From: UTCFX2 sp002050125
Lineage (GTDB): Bacteria > Chloroflexota > Anaerolineae > Anaerolineales > UBA4823
Assembly (NCBI GenBank): GCA_027494035.1
Contig: JAOSJQ010000001.1
Span: 2,356,001-2,420,000 of the forward strand
Reading direction: 5' to 3'
Length of the DNA: 64,000 nt
Shown here: positions 34,558 to 42,487 of the stretch, in pieces
How the letters are laid out: every line of letters begins with the position of its first letter
Position numbering within the stretch: position 1 is the first letter of the stretch
Translations under genes and position numbers: made by a program
The notes under the pieces: generated by a model
Told to the model about the DNA's origin: nothing
What the model saw: the letters and a program-made list of their open reading frames with translations, nothing else
Database searches by the model: none

Positions 34558-35526
34558 TCAGCCCACGAGGTAATTCAAGCCGCGCCGAATCCCCTCTTCA
34601 TAGTCGGGGTGAAAATCGTGCTCCAGCCCGGGCAGGATTTCCAGTTCGGTTGCGACCCCTGCCAGGTTGAGCATGTCCACCAGCGCGGCGATGTTGTCGG
34701 CAGAGACGCGGCTGTCGAGTTCGCCCTGCAAGATGTAGCCGCGCAGCCCCTCGAACGTCCCGTCGTGCAGCAACTCTTTCCAGGTGTCCAGATCGTTCAT
34801 CAACGGTCCGATCGGACCCACCGCCAGAAAATATGAATTTTCGATCGCGCGCCGCAGCGTGAGCCAGATGGCGGTTTCGCCGCCGAGCGCGTGTCCGGCG
34901 AGCACGGTCTGCCAGGGGTTGATGGAATAATTTTCCACCAGGGTCTGGTAATCCTTGCGGATTTCCTTTTCCGCAATCTCGCGGTTGTCCCAAACATACG
35001 CGCCGCGCACGAGCGCCTGGGACGACTGCGGCGCGGCGACCAGCCAGCCCAGCGCCGCTGCTGGTTTCCAAAAGTCGAGCGAGGTTTGGGCGGTCGCTCC
35101 GCTGGTGTGCAAGCCGATCAGCAGCGGGCAGGCGGGGCCCCCCGCCTGGCACTTGCCCTCCGGGCGCAGCAGGTAGAGCGGAAACTGGCGCGCCTGATCG
35201 CGTTCAGCCAGCTCCTGGTTCTGAGCCAGCAGCCGGACGAACTGCGGGTCGTCCTGCAGGTCTGCCAGCGCCGGGCTGCGGCGCAGCAACACGTCGCTGA
35301 ACCAGCTCCCCTGGGCGAGCGCCTCGGTGAAATATTCGAGCGCGCCGGCGTTGTCTCGGTTTTTTGCCGCGAGCGTGATCCGCCAATAATCCAGGACGGT
35401 GCGTTCTTCCGGGAATTGCTGCAGTCCATCGTTAGCTAACTGAAGCGCTGTGAAATAGTCCCCTTCTCCGTAGAGTCTCTTCAGCGCGGCGTAGAGTTCT
35501 TCGAAAGTCGTGTACGTCATGATCAT
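34558..35526 (-). CDS. TPR plus alpha/beta-hydrolase-like protein lacking the catalytic Ser
   Basis: A 322-residue cytoplasmic protein. Residues 1-110 hold TPR-like helices (DYFTALQLANDGLQQFPEER, LEYFTEALAQGSW). Residues 115-322 resemble an esterase/dienelactone-hydrolase fold: CPLLIGLHTSGATAQT, then QTVLAGHALGGETAIWL and a C-terminal LEHDFHPDYEEG with the expected acidic/His end. The nucleophile elbow GxSxG reads GHALG: Ala replaces Ser at about residue 213. It is therefore a pseudo-hydrolase or needs another nucleophile. Its start has an ATG pair (35526 and 35520). It stands alone, convergent with nadD. Confidence 0.75.
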   Translation of the reverse strand: MIMTYTTFEELYAALKRLYGEGDYFTALQLANDGLQQFPEERTVLDYWRITLAAKNRDNAGALEYFTEALAQGSWFSDVLLRRSPALADLQDDPQFVRLLAQNQELAERDQARQFPLYLLRPEGKCQAGGPACPLLIGLHTSGATAQTSLDFWKPAAALGWLVAAPQSSQALVRGAYVWDNREIAEKEIRKDYQTLVENYSINPWQTVLAGHALGGETAIWLTLRRAIENSYFLAVGPIGPLMNDLDTWKELLHDGTFEGLRGYILQGELDSRVSADNIAALVDMLNLAGVATELEILPGLEHDFHPDYEEGIRRGLNYLVG

Positions 35527-35560
35527 CCGTTCGCTATCTGACCGTTATTTTATCGCGTAC

Positions 35561-37746
35561 TCATGGCGCGGTTCCCAGCAGAATTTCGATCCAGGTTGGC
35601 TTGGCTGCCTCGACCAGGGCGAGCGGGAAGGGCAGGTAGAAGTCGGGCGGGGGTTCGCGGTTGGGGTCTTCGGGGCGGAAAACAACGCCTGCGAGGCGCG
35701 GAAATCCGCCGCCTTCAGGGCGGCGTCCGAGCGCACGCGGATCACCGCGCCGTGCGTGAGCGCCCACTCGAAGCCCTGGCTGGTGAGGCGTCCATGATAC
35801 TGTTCCGTCCAGCCGGGCGTGAAGCGCTGCCAGGGGTCGAGCGCCAGCGGGATCGCGGCGGTCCATTTTCGATCCGCGGGCGTTGGAAGGCTGCGCTCAA
35901 TCTGGAGCGAGATGCCGTTTTCTTCCAGGCGGTAGATTTTGCGCAGCCCGGTCTGCACATCGCTCAAGACCAGGCTTTCATCCAGGCGGATCGCTTCAAA
36001 GCCGTTCCCCGGGCCGCTGAAAGCCCCCGGTATAACCGCCGGGTCGGCAGCCAGACCGGCGCTCAGATCCCAGCCGGCGGCGTCGCTCAGTCCGCTGATG
36101 AACTGCGAGCTTGGACCGACCATCTGGTGGACTGAATCGGAGCGCGGTTTGGCAGCCGGGTTGTCGGCAGCGAACCCGAATAGAAAAATCAGCGCGCCAG
36201 TCTTGATTTCAATCTGGGCGTAGACCGTTTCCGAGGCGAGCACGCATTCCGGGGCGCCGTCGCGGTCGGTGTCGATGGCGCAGCTCGCGATCGGACGCGG
36301 CGCCTGCGCCCACTCCGCCGCCTGAATTATCGACCAGACTTGCCCCGCGTAGACCGTCCGCAGAGCGGACAGCCCGGCTGGCTGCGGAAAGACCGGCGCA
36401 AACCCTGCCGCGTACGCCTCCCGCGCCGCCCGGCTGAGCGGGCTATCCGGCATCCGCGCCAGGGCGTTAATCAAAGCCGGGTCGGGTTGCTCGTTCAGGG
36501 GGCGGTCAGCGGCGTTGACCAGTGCGTTCTGCGGCGGCGCGGGATAGAGCCGCGCCGCTTGGAGGCTGTGGGCGTCCATCAGGCGCACCCAGGGATGGTT
36601 GTTCAGCCAGCGGAAAGCCGCTCGGGCGCTGCGCGGATCGCCCCAGGCGCTGAGGGGGAGTTCGCCGCCCAGCGGCACGTATTCCCGCTCGGGTCTCGCA
36701 CCGGTGTTTTGACTCACGGCGGAGCGGATGAGCTGCCGCTTGAGTTCAAGCTCCAACCCGTTCCAATTCGCCTGGGTTGCTCCGGTTGCCGGGCGTGGCA
36801 GCGGAAAGGTCCGGTATGCCCCCCAGCGTTCCCCCGCTAAAAACGGCGGCTGCTCTGTAGTCTGGTTGACGACCTCTGAACCTTCGGGCAGAACCAGCAG
36901 CTCTGCGTCGTGCAGCGCGCGCACCAGTTCCAGACCGCCGGCGTAATCCAAAGCGGAAAGCTGCGCCGGGCGGTTCAGGTCCAATAGGACGACTGGCAGA
37001 CGGGCGGCGCGCGCGCTGCGCAGCAGGTTGTAAAGCCCATGCCGCCCGCCCTGCGGACCGGTGTGCGCCCCGTCCCAGCGCCGCAGCGCGGTTGCGGGTG
37101 TGTAAGCCGGATAGGTGTTCCAGAACGCCAGCAATGCGTTGGCGGGGCGCGGCGGCGTGCCGCGCAGGCTGACAACCCCCGTCCGGTCCAACACCTGCGC
37201 TCCTCTGGCGCGGGTCGCAAAGGCTTGCACCCGCATCCGATAGCTGAGGTCGAGACCGAGGTCGTAAACCCCCGGGCAGGCGGTCAGCGCCTGGCGGTTG
37301 AGGTCGATCAGGAGCGCTTCGGTCTGGGGATCGCGCCAGACCAGCACCCCCGCCCCGCCGCGCTCCAGCCCGTCCGCTTGCACCAGCCGGATTGGACCGC
37401 CCGCGGGAACGCTGAGCAGGAAATCCCAATCCATTCCGGCGCGCCCCTCGACTGGCAGCTCCGTCACGCCCCCGGGGCAGGCGTCGAACGCTAGATAATA
37501 ATCCACCGCGTTGAACTCCCCCGGTTCGAGTAGATCCAGGCGGATTTGGAGGCGGTCGTCCGGCTGGCGCAGATAGACGGCGATGATGTCCGCCCCCGGC
37601 AGCGGCGCATCGTCGAGGTCGAGCAAGCTCAGGCTGGCTGGCGTCCAGGGCGTCAGGAGCGCGGCTTCGCCGACTGCTGCGCAGGCGCCCAGCAGCAAGG
37701 GCAGGCAAACCGCAACGAGAAATGTACGCAAGACCCCGGTTCTCAC
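35561..37746 (-). CDS. Large predicted lipoprotein, unknown function; frameshift at 35672-35675
   Basis: About 728 residues. A signal sequence MRTGVLRTFLVAVCLPLLLG ends at the lipobox LLGACA. The body has no repeat I recognise. Notable segments are AFWNTYPAYTPATALRRWDG, VVLLDLNRPAQLSALDYAGG and ASCAIDTDRDGAPECVLASE, the last like a calcium-binding DxDxDG. Start is a GTG with no clear ribosome site. As written the end is KTPTANPRPTST... in a frame with poor composition. Adding a G at 35672-35675 gives PEDPNREPPPDFYLPFPLAL and a stop at 35561, so the C-terminus is probably that. No named family is recognised. It may be a surface or carbohydrate-active protein, which is speculation. Confidence 0.7.
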
Positions 37747-38076
37747 GCGGCTATCTTACCATCAACCCGCGCCTCGAAGCGCCGCCGGCAAATGATCGCG
37801 AATGGTGAAAATATGGGCTACCCCTTCTCAACCCTCTCCAAATCGAGCGGATTTTGCCCGCTCGATTTGGGGAGGGCAGGGTGGGGTGAGAATAGTGGGC
37901 TGCAAGGTTCAGACCCTATATTTAACCACTCCCTAAAGTGTAGGAAAACAGACTTCGAAAGGGCTATAATTTCATTCACAAGCGGCGCGCCAATTTGAGA
38001 TAAGCCCCCCAGCGCGCACAATACCTGCCGGGACGAAAGTCTAAAATCACTGATACAAAACCCAGGAGAGACGCCC
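37747..38076. other. Intergenic region with palindrome and a weak promoter
   Basis: No gene seen. It holds the long palindrome at 37834-37874 and a TATAAT at 37965-37970 without an evident -35, about 107 bases before the P1 peptidase start. No tRNA or small RNA fold is recognised beyond the palindrome. Confidence 0.6.
37834..37874. repeat. Long palindrome, possible dispersed repeat or terminator
   Basis: A 17-base arm CTCTCCAAATCGAGCGG and its partner CCGCTCGATTTGGGGAG flank a 7-base loop, with one G-T pair. It is followed by GGCAGGGTGGGGTGAG. This pattern resembles short mobile palindromic elements (REP-like), but only one copy occurs here. Confidence 0.55.
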
Positions 38077-39141
38077 ATGACGACGACCAAACCACGCCTG
38101 CGAGACCTTGGCATCCAAATTGGCAGCCTTCCGCCGGGTCCGACGAATTCGATCACGGATGTGCCGGGCGTGCTGGTCGGCATGTGCACCGTGATCGCCG
38201 ATGCGCCCAGCCTGGTGCGCACCGGGGTCACGGCGATCTTCCCCAGCCCGGACATTCACACGCATGCGGTGTTTGCGGCTGCGCACGTGTTCAATGGGAT
38301 CGGCGAGTTGACCGGGTTGACCTACATCGAAGAGACCGGTCAATTGATTTCGCCGGTGCTGTTGACGGGCACCCTCTCGCTCGGCGCGGTGCATGAGGCA
38401 ATCGTGCGCTACGGAACCGAAAAATATGGCGCATTTACCTTCTCCCTGCCGGTTGTCGGCGAAACGTACGACGGCTGGTTGAGCGACCCCAAGGCTTTCC
38501 CACTCACCACGGAGCACGTCAACGCGGCGATCGAAGCCGCGAGCGATCGCGGCGTGGACGAAGGGAACACCGGCGGCGGGACCGGGATGATTTGCTATGA
38601 GTTTAAAGGAGGGACTGGATCGGCTTCGCGGGTCGTCCAGGTACTGGATCAATCGTACCGCGTGGGGGCGCTGGTGCAGGCGAATCACGGCGACCGCGGA
38701 CAGCTTACGGTCGGCGGGGTAAACGTGGGCGCTAAAATCGGCTCGGAGGTCGTTCCGCTGCCCTGGCAGGCTGAGCCGGGAGCCAGCTCGATCCTGGTGA
38801 TCATCGCCACGGACGCGCCGCTGCTGCCAAACGGGTGCAAGCGGCTGGCGCAGCGGGCTACTGTTGGGCTGGCGCGCACCGGCGGCTACGGGCTGAACGG
38901 CTCGGGCGACATCTTCCTGGCGTTTTCGACCGGCAACCGCATTCCAAGGAGTTCGTCATCGCTGCATCGTCATGACTGCGTGCCGTTCTTTGAAATGGAC
39001 AACCTGATCCTGGCAACGGCTGAGGCGGTCGAGGAAGCGATCTTGAATGCGCTGGTGGCTGCGGAAACGATGACCGGCCGCGGCGGACACACCGCCCACG
39101 CCCTCCCGCACGATCAGTTGGTGCGCGCCGTGTTGGGTTAG
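38077..39141 (+). CDS. P1-family (S58) aminopeptidase, DmpA-like
   Basis: A 354-residue N-terminal-nucleophile peptidase of the DmpA/L-aminopeptidase-D-esterase family. It activates itself by cleaving before a Ser, which then becomes the nucleophile: the segment EPGASSILVIIATDAPLLPN near residue 245 fits that Gly-Ser-containing site. Earlier NSITDVPGVLVGMCTVIADA, GNTGGGTGMICYEFKGGTGS and the later GGYGLNGSGDIFLAFSTGNR match the family. It probably acts on small peptides or amide substrates. Ribosome site GGAGA about 9 bases upstream. It is a single gene between the palindrome region and tRNA-Arg. Confidence 0.9.
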   Translation: MTTTKPRLRDLGIQIGSLPPGPTNSITDVPGVLVGMCTVIADAPSLVRTGVTAIFPSPDIHTHAVFAAAHVFNGIGELTGLTYIEETGQLISPVLLTGTLSLGAVHEAIVRYGTEKYGAFTFSLPVVGETYDGWLSDPKAFPLTTEHVNAAIEAASDRGVDEGNTGGGTGMICYEFKGGTGSASRVVQVLDQSYRVGALVQANHGDRGQLTVGGVNVGAKIGSEVVPLPWQAEPGASSILVIIATDAPLLPNGCKRLAQRATVGLARTGGYGLNGSGDIFLAFSTGNRIPRSSSSLHRHDCVPFFEMDNLILATAEAVEEAILNALVAAETMTGRGGHTAHALPHDQLVRAVLG

Positions 39142-39202
39142 CGAAATCCTGCGAGTTCTATGAGGTTCAAGGGGGGACGTCGCTGAAGCGGTGAATTAAA
39201 AG

Positions 39203-39274
<72 letters not shown>

Positions 39275-39307
39275 AAAGCGCGCTTATTTTACCACGTTCG
39301 CCGAATT

Positions 39308-39949
39308 TCAGTTTGCGATTTCGGCGGAGCGAAAAACGGTGCGCAGCCGGTGCACCCGCGTCAGGTCGGGGGAGACGCCGAGCGCCTCGACCAGCTCTTC
39401 CGGGCGTCCGGTGGCGCCCGCCCGCGCCGCCAGCCGGGCGTGCAGCCGCTGCCGCCCCGCCGCGTCCGGCTCCAGCAGGCTCAACGCCTCGATCAGCGGG
39501 CGCAGGTCGTAATCCCGCTCGCGCCGGCGGCGCGGCAGGCTCTCCGCGGCGAGCAGCGCCTGCAGCCGCCCTTCCAGGTTCGCTGCCGGTTCAAGCAGGG
39601 TGATCTGATATTCACAGGCGCAGACTTCGCTCGGCAGGGATGGCAGGCGCCCCTCTACCTCGGCAACGCGCAGGATGCGGATCCCCGGCGGGCAGGCGGC
39701 GGTCAGCGCGCGTTCGATCTGGGGCAGCGGCAAGTCCTGCTCGATCCAGGCGTCCAGCCACTCGTCCGCGCTGGTGAAGCCCAGCGGCAGCGCCGCGGCG
39801 AGGTTGAGGCGCGGGTGCGGGTTGAAGCCCTGGCTGTACGCCAGCGGGATTCCGGCGCGGCGGAAGAGGCGCTCCCAGGCGCGGTGCAGGTCCAGGTGCC
39901 CGGAAAAGCGCATGAGGTCGGTTTTTTCAAAGGAGATGCGCAGGCGCAT
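39308..39949 (-). CDS. DUF2344 / TIGR03936-family radical SAM-associated protein
   Basis: A 213-residue protein matching DUF2344, found with or fused to the TIGR03960 radical SAM. The start MRLRISFEKTDLMRFSGHLD, then RAWERLFRRAGIPLAYSQGF and NPHPRLNLAAALPLGFTSAD is the family signature. It has no Fe-S motif of its own. Function is not established; the pair is suspected to act on RNA. It follows the radical SAM gene on the same strand by 25 bases, so the two are one unit. Confidence 0.9.
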   Translation of the reverse strand: MRLRISFEKTDLMRFSGHLDLHRAWERLFRRAGIPLAYSQGFNPHPRLNLAAALPLGFTSADEWLDAWIEQDLPLPQIERALTAACPPGIRILRVAEVEGRLPSLPSEVCACEYQITLLEPAANLEGRLQALLAAESLPRRRRERDYDLRPLIEALSLLEPDAAGRQRLHARLAARAGATGRPEELVEALGVSPDLTRVHRLRTVFRSAEIAN

Positions 39950-39974
39950 GGCGGGAGGGTCTTTCGCCGGGGCG

Positions 39975-41903
39975 CTAAACCGGCTGCTGGCTGCGGGGGT
40001 GCCGCGCGATCGCTTCGACCGGGATGCGCCGGGATTTCACTTCGGGGCACTGCCAGACCTCGCCCGGATGGGCGCGGCGCAGCTCGGCGAAAGTCGGCAG
40101 GATGCCGCAGGCAAAGCAGCGTTCGCGGCAGTCCACCCGCGTGCGCCCTTGCAGGCTCCACAGATAGTCCTCGGTCAGGTATTTCTTGCGTACGGAGGTG
40201 CTGATGTGCTCCCAGGGGAACACCTCGTCGATGGGGCGTTCGCGGTGCGTGTAGAATGCGGGGTCGAGACCCGCGGCGGCGAAGGCGGCTTGCCAGAGGT
40301 CGAAGCGGAAATGCTCTTTCCAGGCGTCGAATTTCGCGCCGCGCTTCCAGGCTTGATATATCACCTCCGCCATGCGGCGGTCGCCGCGCGAAAGCCAGGC
40401 TTCGAGCAGGGTGTCTTCCGGCGGGTTCCAGTTCAGTTTGAGACCGCTCCCGCGCAGATTGCGCTTCAGCAGTTCGATTTTCTCGGTGATTTTTTCCATC
40501 GTGTCGCAAGACACCCACTGGAAGGGCGTATGCGGTTTTGGGACAAAGGTGCCTACCGCGGCGGTCACTTGGGCGCGCTTGCCAACGATCCGGCGCCCCT
40601 CCGCTAGCACCGCCTTGCACAGATCGATGATCGCCTGCACGTCTTCGAGGGTCTCGGAGGGGTGCCCGATCATAAAATACAGCTTGAGATTGTGCCAGCC
40701 GTGGGAGTAGATCGCTCGGGCGGTTTCCAATAGCTGTTCGGTTGAAACGGGCTTGTTGATGATCTGGCGCATACGCTCGGTGGCGGCTTCGGGCGCAAGG
40801 GTGAACCCGCTGCGGCGCGCGTCCTTGAGCGCGTCCATCAATTCGACTGAAAAGGTTTCGATGCGCAGGGAGGGCAGCGAGATGGTCAGGTGCCGCCCGG
40901 CGAAGCGCTGGCTGACCGCCTGAACCAGCTCCAGAATGTGGGTGTAATCCGAGGAGGACAGCGAAAGCAGCCCGATTTCCTCGTAACCGGTGTGCGCCAG
41001 CGCCTGCTCGATCGCGTCGAGCACCTCTTCCACGGGTCTTTCACGCACCGGGCGGGTGACCATCCCCGCGTGGCAATAACGGCAGCCATGGGTGCAGCCG
41101 CGCATAATCTCGATTGGGGCGCGGTTGTGCACGATGTCGATGTACGGCACGACAAAGCGGGTGGGCGGCGGCGGCAGCTTGGCAACGATGCGTTTGACGA
41201 CCGGCAGCCGCGCCGCCTCGTTCAGCTTCTCAATCGACTTGAACGTACCGTCGGGGTAATAGCTCGCCTGGTAGAAGGCGGGGACGTACACCCCCCAAAT
41301 CCGCGCCAGGCTGGCAAGCAGGTCCTGGCGGTCTGCGCCGCGGCGTTTCCATGCCTGGTGCGCCTCCACGATCTCGCCGATCACCTCTTCGCCTTCGCCG
41401 ATCACAAATGCGTCGATAAACGCATGCATGGGTTCCGGGTTGTAAGCCGCATGACCGCCGGCGATGACCAGCGGATCGTTCTGGCTGCGTTCGGCGCTGA
41501 ACAGCGGCACGCCCGCCAGGTCCAGGAGGTTCAGCGTGTTGGTATAAAGCGTCTCGTAGGGCAGCGTAAAACCCAGGATGTCGAACTCGGAGAGCGGGCG
41601 CCTGGTTTCGAGCGAAAAGAGCGGGATTTCCGCCGCGCGCAGCAGCGCTTCGAAGTCGCTCCAGGGGGCAAAGGCGCGTTCTGCCAGCGCGTCCGGGCGC
41701 TGGTTGAGCAAATCATACAGAATTGCCAGCCCAAGGTTGGACATGCCCAGTTCGTAGAGGTCGGGGAAGATCAGCGCGACGCGGGTCTGAACCTGCTCCC
41801 AGCGCTTGACCACCTGGTTGATTTCGCCCCCGGTGTAGCGCGCCGGCTTTTTTACCTTTAAGAGATTGCGTTCCAAGAAAAATTCGATCGGTTGATGGCT
41901 CAC
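39975..41903 (-). CDS. TIGR03960-family B12-binding radical SAM protein
   Basis: A 642-residue enzyme from the GTG at 41903. An ATG is open further upstream at 41969 but would overlap ndk. The N-terminal region has RVALIFPDLYELGMSNLGLA (B12-like domain). The Fe-S site is IEIMRGCTHGCRYCHAGM, followed by IGLLSLSSSDYTHI, RSGFTLAPEAATERM and MIGHPSETLEDVQ. The C-terminal third has CRERCFACGILPTF, a Cys pair that could bind iron or zinc. It is paired with DUF2344. A reaction on RNA is suspected for the family but unproven. SD is weak (AGG). Confidence 0.92.
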   Translation of the reverse strand: MSHQPIEFFLERNLLKVKKPARYTGGEINQVVKRWEQVQTRVALIFPDLYELGMSNLGLAILYDLLNQRPDALAERAFAPWSDFEALLRAAEIPLFSLETRRPLSEFDILGFTLPYETLYTNTLNLLDLAGVPLFSAERSQNDPLVIAGGHAAYNPEPMHAFIDAFVIGEGEEVIGEIVEAHQAWKRRGADRQDLLASLARIWGVYVPAFYQASYYPDGTFKSIEKLNEAARLPVVKRIVAKLPPPPTRFVVPYIDIVHNRAPIEIMRGCTHGCRYCHAGMVTRPVRERPVEEVLDAIEQALAHTGYEEIGLLSLSSSDYTHILELVQAVSQRFAGRHLTISLPSLRIETFSVELMDALKDARRSGFTLAPEAATERMRQIINKPVSTEQLLETARAIYSHGWHNLKLYFMIGHPSETLEDVQAIIDLCKAVLAEGRRIVGKRAQVTAAVGTFVPKPHTPFQWVSCDTMEKITEKIELLKRNLRGSGLKLNWNPPEDTLLEAWLSRGDRRMAEVIYQAWKRGAKFDAWKEHFRFDLWQAAFAAAGLDPAFYTHRERPIDEVFPWEHISTSVRKKYLTEDYLWSLQGRTRVDCRERCFACGILPTFAELRRAHPGEVWQCPEVKSRRIPVEAIARHPRSQQPV

Positions 41904-41929
41904 CAGTAAACCTGCCGTTCTATTGCGGG

Positions 41930-42382
41930 TTAATTCTCGAACACCCAGGGATCGATTGCGCGCTCCCAACTCACCAGCTCAGCCGGCTTGAACCACAATT
42001 CTACCTCTTTGACGCCGTTTTCGGGCGTGTCGGATGCATGAGTCAGGTTGCGCCCGACTTCCAACGCGTAGTCGTGCCGCAGGCTGCCCGGGGCGGCTTC
42101 GGTGGGGCGCGTGGCGCCCATGGTCTGGCGCACCGCCGCGACGGCGTTGGGTCCCTCCCAGACCAGCGCCATCACCGGCGCGGAAGTAATGTAACGGATC
42201 AGACCATCATAAAAAGGTTTCCCCTTGTGAATGGCGTAATGCGTTTCAGCCAGGCTTTGGCTGACGTTCATAAATTTCGCCCCAACCAGGCGCAAGCCGC
42301 GCCGTTCCAGGCGGGCGATCACCTCGCCGATCAATCCGCGCTGAACGCCATCGGGCTTGACAAGCACGAGCGTTTTTTCCAT
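41930..42382 (-). CDS. ndk: Nucleoside diphosphate kinase
   Basis: Transfers phosphate among nucleoside di- and triphosphates; 150 residues. MEKTLVLVKPDGVQRGLIGE, then RHDYALEVGRNLTHASD with the phosphorylated His, and KPAELVSWERAIDPWVFEN are diagnostic. The His is preceded by NLT instead of the usual NLVH-G context, a small variation. I chose the ATG at 42382 with a GGAGG site 6 bases upstream over the ATG at 42394. It sits between the PDWL-repeat gene and the radical SAM pair; it is a likely operon with the latter. Confidence 0.96.
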   Translation of the reverse strand: MEKTLVLVKPDGVQRGLIGEVIARLERRGLRLVGAKFMNVSQSLAETHYAIHKGKPFYDGLIRYITSAPVMALVWEGPNAVAAVRQTMGATRPTEAAPGSLRHDYALEVGRNLTHASDTPENGVKEVELWFKPAELVSWERAIDPWVFEN

Positions 42383-42422
42383 GTAATCCTCCATGTAGAT
42401 ATTTTTATATTATTGCACACAA

Positions 42423-42456
42423 CGAGTCTTGCGGATGAATTGCCCCGCAAGACTCG
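42423..42456 (-). terminator. Terminator-like hairpin after the PDWL-repeat gene
   Basis: CGAGTCTTGCGG and CCGCAAGACTCG form a perfect 12-base stem about 32 bases past the gene stop and before ndk. The following T-run is short (TTGTG). Confidence 0.6.
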
Positions 42457-42487
42457 CCTGGATCTAACGGATATGCAGTCTTTACCG

